The translations under genes and the position numbers were made by a program. From positions 806,001 through 870,000 of the forward strand of contig CBDFGN010000006.1 of NCBI GenBank assembly GCA_965247065.1: a stretch of 64,000 bases of DNA, given 5' to 3'. This DNA comes from CBDFGN01 sp965247065 (GTDB lineage: Bacteria > Bacteroidota > Bacteroidia > Cytophagales > Cyclobacteriaceae). Shown in pieces: positions 44,701-54,241 of this stretch (position 1 is the first letter of the stretch; each line of letters opens with the position of its first letter). Under the pieces are notes generated by a model. That model ran no database searches. It was given only the letters and a program-made list of their open reading frames with translations, and was not told the origin of the DNA.

Positions 44701-47700
44701 CGAAAATACTTTCGGTCAGTTTTACTTCTTGGTGATAGATGCAACCTCCACCGTTTTTGATGGAACTACCCCGGTATTCTCATCAATAGATCCAACTGGG
44801 ATCCATATGTCTTCCGGATCTGTTTCTGGTCCAATCGTTGTCGGTGAAACCTATTACTTTGACGACAAGATTCCACCCACTGTGGTGACTCTTCTGCCGG
44901 GGGTCGATTCGGAAAACAACGACCCGGCAACCGAACTGTTCATCACGTTTGATGAACCGACGCTTTTGAATGAAGATCTATATCCATTCGATTCGGCAGG
45001 ATTCCAGTTGTTCAGGCGCGACCAGTTGGCGGACGTTTTGGTGGAAGATATTGACTCCGTTACCACAATGGATAGCCTTACCTATGTGCTTTGGGTAGAT
45101 GGCGGGGCTGATATGAAACTGGGAGACGATAGCACCTATTTTGTGTTGCTGGCCCCGGGAGATACTGTTACCGGTACCGGCTTTGCCGACAGGCAGGCTA
45201 ACCAATTTGCAGGGTTCACCACCAATACTGATTGGTTCTTCAAGACTTCGGATAGCCAACCCCCAGTCTTCAGAGACACCACCATCGTGAATATCTTTGA
45301 CTTTGGTTTCGAACTCAGGGCCCAACTGAATGAACCGGGCAAAGTATTCTATTTGCTAACTGTCGCTGCAGCACCAATGCCAACCACAGCCCAGGTGAGA
45401 GACCCGGTAGGCGCTGGGTATCCAGGCCTCGGCTTCTTTAGTGACTCGGTGGACATTCCGTTGGGATTCAGAAATTACTTCAGTCCGGTTTTCAGTGATA
45501 CTCTTGCAAACATGAATTTGACCCTCTGGGTTACGGCCGAAGACCTGGCCCAACCAAATCCCAACGAAATGCTTGCGGTGGGAGGGCTTGATTTCAGTAC
45601 TCCCGCAGGGTCCGGACCAGGTGTATTAATTTTTTCTGACACATTGGAAATTTGCTTCGGAGAGTTCCAGGACATCAAGGAACTGGTGATCATGGAAACA
45701 GCCAATGGGGAATTTGGAGATCCGGGAGTGGCCGGACAGACGCTGACCCTGGGACTTCCCAATGGTTTTGTGTTTAACCTGGATTCGGGAAGCGCAGTAT
45801 CCGAATTGATAGGTTCCGGGTCGGCTGACGTGAGTAACCTGGTGATGAATTACATTAACAGTACCACGTTGAGGCTCACATACGATGTGGATGGAACTCC
45901 CAGTGGGCGAGATCTATTACGGGTGGTGGGACTTGAGGTTAACTCGGAGAGCACCGATTCCACCTCGGGAGATTTCCTCAGGGTCGGTGGAACTGCTGTT
46001 CAAACCGGCAATGAGGAAGTAGACAACCGTAGCCATGGTTTTATTACTGCACTGGGAACACTAGATCTGGATTACATTACCAGCCCATCCAACGCCGGTC
46101 CCATACCTGACAACGTAGATTCGGTCATACTGATACCCCCTTTTGGATTGGGTGACGCTACTTTCTCAGGAAATGCAGTGGTCAACGAGGTTTTCTTCCC
46201 ATTACTGGCTGGCCTGGGGGATACGGAGGTTACTTTGACAGTGGTGGATGATTTTGGTTGTATCTCAACCCACACTGAAACTATCACGGTAATTGAGAAC
46301 GCCAGCGCGATCAGCGGGCTTGAGACAAGCTACTGCGTGGATGAACCGTTTGATGTAATACCAGTATTTCCACTGAACAGACCAGGAGAGCGATTACTTA
46401 CGCTTACCTTTTTTGAGGAGGGAGATACCACCCAGACCGAACCTGATGGATTGACCTTAGTTCCTCTCGTTGAGTTTCGATTTGACCCCGGCGCTGTTCC
46501 CGACAGCATTGTCAAAGTACCCATTAAGGTTCCTGACAATGTTCTTTTTGTAGGTGAGTATAAGCAGCCAAATGGCGATACACTAATATTTACCCAATTG
46601 GTCACTTTGTACGAACCCCCTGTTATAAATCCCTTGGTTGCGGCTCCGTCAACCCGGCCAGTATTTAATGCGCCTCACTACTGTCGAGATGACGGTGTGG
46701 TTGTAATTACACCAACAATTGACTTCTTTGATAGCGATGGTACCAACGATGTGTATACATATACGATCACTGATAATAATACAGCGACTGCATTTGATGC
46801 TGTCGTTGACCTTGGATTAACAATTAATGCTGATGGTAGTTTGAACCTTGACACCCAGGTATTGGCTGATTCACTTGTCTTGAATAATACCAAGGACTCC
46901 ATCAACCTTACAGTCGAATTGGTATACACGGATGCCTTTGCTTGCGATGATACTCTGGCCATAGGCCTGATACTCAATGAAATACCCAATTTGACTTTCC
47001 AGGTTGACGACGTTGGCCCGGTTGGAACTATCATAGACCCTCAATATTGTTTTGATGCCCCCGTGGTTCTACTCAGGGGGCTGGATGATTCGGTTGCTGT
47101 GAGTTCAGGGATTTTCAGCGGGGATGGTGTTTTTGACAACGGCAACGGTTCGGCTCAGTTTACTCCCCGGCTGGCCGCAGAGATCACGGAAACCCAGTCA
47201 GCCCCGAATTTCCCTCACCCGGTCTTGATTATTTACAGCGACAGCACAACCGGTTGCACTAATTCGTTTAGCGATACGCTGGTGGTACAGCCCCTCCCGG
47301 TGGTTAATGTTGCTACTGGTATAGCTGGTATGGGGAACTTGCTGGACACCTATTGCCAGGACGCCCCCTCCCTGTTGATCCAGGGAACCGCTACTTCAGC
47401 GGCCGGCCGGGATACTTCGGTTTTCTACCTGAATGGCATATTAGCCGGAATGGGCGCCAACGGCCTTACCGACAATCAGGATGAGACTGCCAATTTTGAC
47501 GCCGCTACGGCCCTTTTAGCTTCAGGTGATACTACCACGAGAACGCCTTATCAAATCGTTCTGACCTTCACAGATCTGAATCAGTGCGTACAATCCGATA
47601 CGGTCAATATTGAAGTTCAGCCCCTGCCGCTGGCTACGTTCACCATCAAAGTGGATGCGGTTTTGTCCAATGTTCGTCAATTCTGTGTCAACGATATCGA

Positions 47701-50194
47701 GCTTATCGAGCTTGGCGGGACCGAACCCCTGGGTTCAACTGGTAACCTAACGCCGCTGGGAGAATTTTTTGGAACAGCCGGATCCGGAAAGGCTGTGGAT
47801 GATGGTGGGACGGCGGTAACCACAGCAGATTACTTCCCCACCGCATTCCGTGATTCGATGCTTACGTCGCAGTTGATTGATGTGGTCCTGTACGAGTTTA
47901 CCGATGACTTTGGCTGCTTCAACTCTACTTCGCAAGCCATAACATTGGATCCGCTTCCACTGCCCAGTTTCGTAATCGATTCGGTGTGTAGTAAGGAAGT
48001 GGTAGGCTTCCTGGCCACTCCGGATGTGGCTTCAACCGACAGTCCGGATCTGTATATTTGGAACTTTGGTGAATTGGGGGCGAATGACACTACCTTTACT
48101 GTACCGCAGGCGTTCAATGAATTTGAAGAGCCCAATGTTTATGACGTTTCCCTCAAAATTCAAACGGTCAACGGCTGCCTGTCCGATTCGGTATTCAGAG
48201 TTCCAATCCTGGTAGGGACCATTCCCGAGCCGCAAATTACCTGGCGAAACGTATGTGAAACGAATGCTACCCTGTTTAACGGGGTGCCCAAGCCCTTTGA
48301 TCTGCCTCAGGCGCATGAAATTGTAGAACAGTACATATGGGATTTCGGTGATGGCTCAACCTTTACCGGAACCGACGGATTTGCCAGCCACACCTATGCA
48401 AATTCCGGTGATTACCTGATTTCCCTGCGATTGATTACCAACACCACCTGCGATACCATGGTCATGCGGGAAGTTTCAATCCTTCCAACCATCACTCCGG
48501 TGGCCAGCGACGAATATTTCGCCGACTTTGAAACCACGGGCGGCGGATGGAGAGTTGAAATTGCGGATACTACCCGGATCGACTCGGTGCTGGTCCGCAA
48601 TCCAACCTGGGCCCTGGGTATTGTAAATCACTCTACTCATGGCGGCCCCGGAAATGGCGCGGATACCGACCAAAACAACATTGCCTGGGTCACAAATCCG
48701 ACCGGAGATTACGAATCCGAGGAAAACTCGTGGGTTTATAGCCCTTGTTTCAATATTACCCAGCTCGAGCAACCGATGATGTCCCTCCGAACCTGGATAG
48801 ATACCGATCCAGCGGATGGTGCCATTGTGCAATACTCAATTAGCGGTGGGCTTGACTGGCAGGTGCTGAGAATACAAGGTGATTCGGAAACTCACGAAAG
48901 CGCGATCAACTGGTTTAATACCGACGGGATAAATGCTGTACCGGGTGAAATTAACAATGATGCCAGGTATGGATGGTCCATGATCAACAGCGAGTGGAGG
49001 ACATCCAAGCACCGTCTGGACGAAATTATGGATTCGGGTAAATCCGAAGTCAGGTTCCGAATGGCCTTCGCCAGCGTGTTCCGGGATTTCGCTCTTGACA
49101 AGATCGGATTCGCATTCGATGACGTCTTTGTTGGCGAGCGGGATCGGCTGGTATTGCTGGAGCAGTTTACTAATTCCACCATAGCTGATAACAAGACCGC
49201 AAACGATGGTATAGGGATCTTGCTAAATGACTTCGACCAGGATCTGATATCGGTAGAGTATCACACCGATTTTCCTCAACCCGATCCTTTTAATGAGGCC
49301 AATCCCCTGGATCCTAGCGGCCGTCGGGCCTATTACAATGTGCCCACTACGCCTTACTCTTTCATCGATGGTGGATTCAATCCGCTTGAAAGCGCTAAAG
49401 GTGGTGAGAGTCTCGACGGGCTAAACCTGACGTTCTTCCCCAGCGACATTCGAAGGAGATCCTTGACTGATCCCATGTTCGTCATCAATGTTTCGCTGCC
49501 ATCAGCAGGAACCGACGAGATCGAGGTGAACGTATCCATTTCGGCCTTAACTGACATAAATGTCCGAACGCGCACCCAGATTGCCATTATTGAAAGAGTG
49601 GTTACCGGGGTGAACGCGGAAAACGGAGAAACGGAATTCAGAAATGTTCTGCGAAAAATGCTTCCAGACGCGGGTGGCTTGAATAATATAGGTCCAACCA
49701 ATCCCGATCAGTTCTCCGCTGGAGAATCTTACCAGGTTCCCGGTCAAAATTGGACAATTCGGAATGTGCTAGATCCGGATCAGCTGGCGGTTGTGGTATT
49801 TGTACAGAGTGATCAACAAGGGGATCCGGATACCAACGGAAGGTTTTTTGCCCAACGTGAAGTATTCCAGGCTGCATTGCTCAGCGTTACCGGCAAGCAG
49901 ATTGTGACCGCAACATCTGAGGAGGAACTTCTCGAATTCCTGCTTAGTGATATTCTTTTGTATCCTAATCCTGCCGACCATCAAATGTCGATTCTTTTTA
50001 ACACGAAAGCAAAAGAAGAGATTATCTGGAAAGTGATTGACATGAAAGGTGTTGAAATGGCAGAAGGCAAGGTGGGGCGGGGTATTTCCGAATTCAGTAT
50101 TGATACCCAGAACTATGCCAGCGGATTGTACAACTTGTTCCTGGGCAATTCAAACATTGATTTCCAGAGTAAGACCTTTGTAATAAGACATTAG
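41743..50194 (+). pseudogene. Giant T9SS surface protein, segment D with C-terminal sorting domain
   Basis: About 2,816 codons from the right IS junction. Contents: repeated beta modules (AIVVFDGNSIYLERFRLRDG, TRVVALAHRDNNIMDGSPDP), Ig-like parts, two PKD-like domains (LYIWNFGELGANDTTF, YIWDFGDGSTFTGTDGFASH), a jelly-roll-like region near WRVEIADTTRIDSVLVRN, an Omp28-like part (LVLLEQFTNSTIADNKTAND) and, in the last 85 residues, a T9SS type A sorting domain (ILLYPNPADHQMSILF ... ASGLYNLFLG). This domain directs export by T9SS and surface attachment, but this segment lacks a signal peptide; the only in-frame ATG upstream (41705) lies in the IS. A strong terminator follows the stop. Confidence 0.85.
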
Positions 50195-50233
50195 CAGCCA
50201 GCACTTACCCCATAGTGCCCATGAGTAGCTAAT

Positions 50234-50263
50234 AAAAACGCAGGCTTCGGCCTGCGTTTTTTT
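50234..50263 (+). terminator. Intrinsic terminator with UUCG tetraloop
   Basis: CGCAGGC (50239-50245) and GCCTGCG (50250-50256) pair perfectly around a TTCG tetraloop, flanked by AAAAA before and TTTTTTT after, 40 bp past the giant gene's stop. The A- and T-runs could let it work in both directions. Confidence 0.9.
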
Positions 50264-50369
50264 ATGGAACCGCATTGAATTCGGGCTGCATAAATACGAT
50301 CTACTCTCTTTGGGTTTCGCTTAATCTGGATTAATTTGGTCTCTACTCCGCATTCCGGTCGTTCAGATT

Positions 50370-51368
50370 TTGAGGTTTCTAATAAAATACCTTGTCATCC
50401 CTTTCACCCTTCTTTTGGGGATATTTTACTGGTGGGGGGGAAGTGGGTCGGTTCCCAGGGATGAACTGAGCCAGGTAAAGAATTACCGGTACGTGAGCAC
50501 GCAGGACAAGGACACATTCACCATTATGACCTACAACATCGGGTATATGTCCGGCATGTCGAATAACCGGCCGGTGCGACCGGATCGGAACCAACACCGT
50601 GAGAATATGCAGGCCACCATATCCCTCTTACAGAGCCTGGACCCGGATTTCATTGGATTTCAGGAAATTGATTTCAATTCAGACCGGTCATTTGAGGTAA
50701 ATCAATTGGATACCTTGGCGAAATACCTGGATTATCCGTATGGCCTGATTGGGATCAATTGGGACAAGAATTACGTTCCTTTCCCGTACTGGCCCCCTCA
50801 AGCTCATTTTGGGCAGGTTCTCTCCGGGCAGGCCATATTGAGCCGGTTTTCTTTCGGAAATCACAAACGAGAGGTCCTGCCTAAACCGGGGGCCTCCTTT
50901 ACTTACAACCGCTTTTACCTGGATCGACTAATCCAAATTACGCAAGTGGAGGTAGGACGGCCGCTCGTATTGATGAACATTCACCTGGAGGCTTTTGATG
51001 AGGAAGCCCGCATCCGGCAAACACGCAGAGCCTTAGACCTGTTTAGGGAATACTCCTACAACTATCCGGTAATTCTGATAGGGGATTTCAACAGCCCTCC
51101 GCCTTTTGCTTCGGGAATAGAACCGGATCATTCGGCACTAACCGAATTTTATTCATCGCCGTTCGTGAATTCAGGAATTAGTGAGCAGCAATACCGGTCC
51201 CAGGAATCCCAGAGTCTAACGTTTAACTCGGAAAAGCCCTATGTGAAGTTGGATTACATTATGTATTCTCCTGAGACAATTATTCCTATTTCATCCCGGG
51301 TCGTGACCGAGGCTAACCAGATTTCCGACCACCTTCCGGTAATCACCTCCTTTACCTTTCGGCCGTGA
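50370..51368 (+). CDS. EEP-family (endonuclease/exonuclease/phosphatase) membrane-anchored protein
   Basis: 332 residues with an N-terminal hydrophobic anchor (YLVIPFTLLLGIFYWWGG) and TTG start at 50370. The EEP fold is complete: TIMTYNIGYMSG (metal-binding Asn), PDFIGFQEIDF (Glu), LVLMNIHLEAF (His), VILIGDFNSPPP (Asp and Asn), KLDYIMYS (Asp) and ISDHLPVITSFTF (Asp-His). Members cleave phosphodiester or phosphate-ester bonds in nucleic acids, inositol lipids or sphingomyelin; the exported location suggests a lipid or extracellular nucleic-acid substrate. Preceded by the UUCG terminator, so separately transcribed. Confidence 0.9.
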   Translation: MRFLIKYLVIPFTLLLGIFYWWGGSGSVPRDELSQVKNYRYVSTQDKDTFTIMTYNIGYMSGMSNNRPVRPDRNQHRENMQATISLLQSLDPDFIGFQEIDFNSDRSFEVNQLDTLAKYLDYPYGLIGINWDKNYVPFPYWPPQAHFGQVLSGQAILSRFSFGNHKREVLPKPGASFTYNRFYLDRLIQITQVEVGRPLVLMNIHLEAFDEEARIRQTRRALDLFREYSYNYPVILIGDFNSPPPFASGIEPDHSALTEFYSSPFVNSGISEQQYRSQESQSLTFNSEKPYVKLDYIMYSPETIIPISSRVVTEANQISDHLPVITSFTFRP

Positions 51369-51449
51369 TGTTATCGGCCAAATTCCCCTGGACAAACCTC
51401 TAAAAATTTCTTTTTATGACGTATTTTGGCACCGGTAAACCGTTTTGGA

Positions 51450-51914
51450 ATGATCCCTGAATTCGATAGTCTCACCGAGGAGGAGACCGCCCTGATGCTG
51501 AAAGCTCCGGCTTTGGTCTGTTTCTTAGTTGCGCGTGCTGATGGGAAAATTGATAGCAAGGAAATCGAAGAAGCAATCCTAATCTCACAAATTAAGCAAA
51601 CACGGGCTCGCAAAGCATTGATCGAATACTACCGTGAAGTGGGAGTTCTTTTCCGCGACCAGCTTACCGAGCTCATGAGGGCCTTGCCTGAGGACGGCAA
51701 GGATCGATCTGATTCGGTCATTAAAGAATTGGAGAAATTGAACCCGATTCTGACGAAGCTGGAAAAATCCTTTGCCGTTAAGTTCCATGCCAGTCTGAGG
51801 GAAATAGCCAAGAAAATAGCCGAGGCGTCCGGTGGAGTCTTGGGTTTGCTGAAAATAAGTTACGCGGAGTCTAAGTTCATCGACCTCAAGATGATCAAAG
51901 ATCCATCCGGTTAA
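51450..51914 (+). CDS. TerB-like domain protein
   Basis: About 154 residues from the ATG at 51450; a TTG at 51426 is also in frame. The helical motif LVCFLVARADGKIDSKEIEE is the TerB/DjlA-type signature, with an acidic metal-binding loop at DGKIDSKE. The rest is helical (SDSVIKELEKLNPILTKLEK). TerB domains bind divalent metal and appear in tellurite resistance and membrane-associated stress complexes; no ter genes are nearby. The rhomboid gene starts 26 bp downstream, possibly in the same transcript. Confidence 0.75.
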   Translation: MIPEFDSLTEEETALMLKAPALVCFLVARADGKIDSKEIEEAILISQIKQTRARKALIEYYREVGVLFRDQLTELMRALPEDGKDRSDSVIKELEKLNPILTKLEKSFAVKFHASLREIAKKIAEASGGVLGLLKISYAESKFIDLKMIKDPSG

Positions 51915-51940
51915 GCCAGGTATAAACGTGGTGTTCTTTA

Positions 51941-52501
51941 ATGACCTCTTATTCTATTAGTACCAGCATCATCGTACCCTCCCGGATGGTATTTATCATG
52001 TGGGCGGTGTTTTCGCTTGAGAACTTCATGCACATTGATGTCAGTATGTTTGGAATCTATCCCCGCGTCATGCTGGGACTTATAGGCGTCTTCAGCTCCC
52101 CGATGATTCATAGCAATGTGATCCACCTTACTTCGAATACTTTGCCGCTGCTTTTTCTTGGTACCACACTATTCTTTTTTAACCCCATTATTGGAAATCG
52201 CGTTTTCTGGAGCTGCTACCTGATGACGGGCCTTCTGGTCTGGCTCTTTGCCCGGTCTTCATTTCACGTGGGTGCCAGTGGACTTATCTATGGTCTCGCT
52301 TCTTTCCTGATCTTTTACGGCTTTTTTAAGAAAGACTTCAAGTCCCTGATCATTTCGTTGCTAATCCTCTTCTTTTATTGGAGTCTCATTTATGGAGTCC
52401 TTCCGGTCCAATCGGGGGTGTCGTGGGAGTCGCATTTGTTCGGTGGGATTGTGGGTTTCGCAACCGCCATGTATTACGGGAGAAAGAAACGTGCTAACTA
52501 G
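51941..52501 (+). CDS. Rhomboid-family intramembrane serine protease (second copy)
   Basis: 186 residues with six membrane segments and the same motifs as the copy at 22175: SNVIHLTSNTLPLLFLG, SFHVGASGLIYGL (catalytic Ser) and GVSWESHLFGGIVG (catalytic His). It ends shortly after the last helix and lacks the polar tail of the other copy. The two share the FGIYPR and GVFSSPMIHS-type loop and are paralogues. Its stop overlaps the end of the convergent cyclodeaminase remnant by 8 bp. Confidence 0.9.
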   Translation: MTSYSISTSIIVPSRMVFIMWAVFSLENFMHIDVSMFGIYPRVMLGLIGVFSSPMIHSNVIHLTSNTLPLLFLGTTLFFFNPIIGNRVFWSCYLMTGLLVWLFARSSFHVGASGLIYGLASFLIFYGFFKKDFKSLIISLLILFFYWSLIYGVLPVQSGVSWESHLFGGIVGFATAMYYGRKKRAN

Positions 52502-53115
52502 CAGGGGCCTGGCCTTTTATCTTCTGGTCTACGATTTTCAGAATATGTTCCTCAGTGGATTTGGCTTGGTCCACCATTAGCCCACCGGCTGTGATTTTTT
52601 CATTCCGGTAGACCTGATCTTTCAGACCCACTGCATTGATCTTCACATTAAGAAAGGCTCCAATTACCGCAGCTCGTGCACAAAGTCCTCCAACACCCGC
52701 ATCACTTACCGAATTGGGATTTCCGATCTCAGCCATTTTTACGATCACATCCATGGATTCCAGGGCAAGGATCATTACCTCGAAGGGAATTTCGAGGGCC
52801 TTCCGCGTGGCATGCTCGATCGCCTGGGCGCGAAGTTCTTTTTCTGCAGAAGATTTATGGGGTAGGTCGAAGGCATCCATGATGCCGTTAAAAGCAGCTG
52901 TGTCTTCATCCACAAGCTTTCAGCAATCGGCCTTTGATCCGCTGGCCTTCTTGAGCCCAATCTGAGAATTCCCTCCATCGATGGTCCCAGCCCCGTTTGT
53001 GGGAAGATAGATTGGCAACCATGGTCCCAAGGGCTATCCCAAGAGAGGCGACATAAGCTGAAACGGATCCTCCTCCTGGAGCCGGTGATTCTGAGGCCGT
53101 CAGATCAGCGAAATG
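52494..53115 (-). pseudogene. ftcD: Cyclodeaminase half of FtcD, broken by a stop and a frameshift
   Basis: Directly after the TAG that ends the formimidoyltransferase, the same frame continues HFADLTASESPAPGGGSVSA, the start of the formiminotetrahydrofolate cyclodeaminase domain. The frame then meets TGA at 52906-52908, because AAA at 52918-52920 has one extra base; the +1-corrected frame continues VDEDTAAFNGIMDAFDLPHK to the end. Removing the extra base and reading through the TAG gives a 567-residue bifunctional protein, the usual size. The domain would convert 5-formimino-THF to 5,10-methenyl-THF with release of ammonia. Confidence 0.85.
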
Positions 53116-54198
53116 CTACAGACCCATCTGTCCAAGCGGAGAGGAACCAGGCTTCTCTAGCATGTATTCTATGATCCTTTCGCCGGGATCGAATGGGCCC
53201 AGCTCGTCAAGTCCCATAGACTTTACTGCGATTTTGATCAACTCACTTTCCGGGACGCCCAGGGACCGCTTCTGTTTGGTAAGATAGTGATACCCGGCAT
53301 CGAGAATCGCCTGTTTCGGGATCAAGCCTACTACTTCAGACCCGGTTACTCCCAAGCCCCTGGCGTGGGCCTTCTCAACGACCTCATCAAATGCGACATG
53401 TATTGGGGTGACGATTATATCAGTGAGATTCATGGATATCTGGGCAATGCCATATTCCTCGATGAACCAGCCGATCGCCTTGACGGATTTGAGACTACCA
53501 GGAATGCGTACCGGCTCGCCTTTGTCGTCTTGTGTGACTTCTCCGGTCAGGGGATCCCCGGTTCTTTTCACCCGGCCCTGTTCTCTCACATCGAAAGCAA
53601 CGGCGTTGGCCCGGCGGGCAGATGTGGTATTCAGATTTATGTTGTAAGCAACCAGGAAATTACGGGCGCTGATCGCGGTAGCACCGGCACCGGCGTTGAA
53701 CTTAGCGGGGCCAAAATCGGGATGCCATTCCTTTTTCCTAAGCTTCTTCTCAAGGCTCTCATATTCCCCGCTACGGATTACTGCCAGGTTTTTCCACTTG
53801 CTTTTGGTAGCTGCGAACTCGTATAGATAAACCGGAATTCCCAATTCCTGGCCAACCCTCTGACCCAGCTGCCGTGCACATTCCACCGCTTCATCCATGG
53901 TCATCCCCGTGATCGGCACCAGCGGACACACATCGGCGGCCCCAAATCGTGGGTGTTCACCTTGATGAATCTCCATGTTGATCAAAGCAGCCGCCGTTTT
54001 TATGCTTTGGAAAGCAGCCTCAACGACCCCATCCGGAGGTCCGACAAACGTTATTACTGTTCGATTAGTGGCTTTTCCGGAGTCAACATTCAAAAGCCTA
54101 ACCGACTCCACCGACTCGATTGAATCGGTGATCTGCTTGATGATTCCAAGGTCCCTGCCTTCGCTAAAATTCGGAACGCATTCCAGGAGTTGCTGCAT
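53116..54198 (-). CDS. ftcD: Glutamate formimidoyltransferase (N-terminal half of FtcD)
   Basis: 360 residues. The enzyme moves the formimino group from N-formimino-L-glutamate to tetrahydrofolate, the last step of one histidine-degradation route. Motifs are intact: LLECVPNFSEGRD at the start, NRTVITFVGPP, the active-site region HQGEHPRFGAADVCPLVPI, and SARNFLVAYNINLNT with RKEGRVKR-like charge (DVREQGRVKRTGDP). The domain could still work alone. The next domain is cut off by TAG and frameshifted, so the paired reaction is probably lost. No hutH, hutU or hutI gene is in the window. Confidence 0.92.
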   Translation of the reverse strand: MQQLLECVPNFSEGRDLGIIKQITDSIESVESVRLLNVDSGKATNRTVITFVGPPDGVVEAAFQSIKTAAALINMEIHQGEHPRFGAADVCPLVPITGMTMDEAVECARQLGQRVGQELGIPVYLYEFAATKSKWKNLAVIRSGEYESLEKKLRKKEWHPDFGPAKFNAGAGATAISARNFLVAYNINLNTTSARRANAVAFDVREQGRVKRTGDPLTGEVTQDDKGEPVRIPGSLKSVKAIGWFIEEYGIAQISMNLTDIIVTPIHVAFDEVVEKAHARGLGVTGSEVVGLIPKQAILDAGYHYLTKQKRSLGVPESELIKIAVKSMGLDELGPFDPGERIIEYMLEKPGSSPLGQMGL

Positions 54199-54241
54199 AC
54201 TGGTAGGTCCTTCCGCCTTAAATTAAGAAATTTTCAAATTC

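Noticed and set aside
34172..50194. Four separate surface-protein genes
   Set aside because: Only the first has a signal peptide, only the last has a sorting domain, breaks fall mid-domain, and repair gives a whole number of codons.
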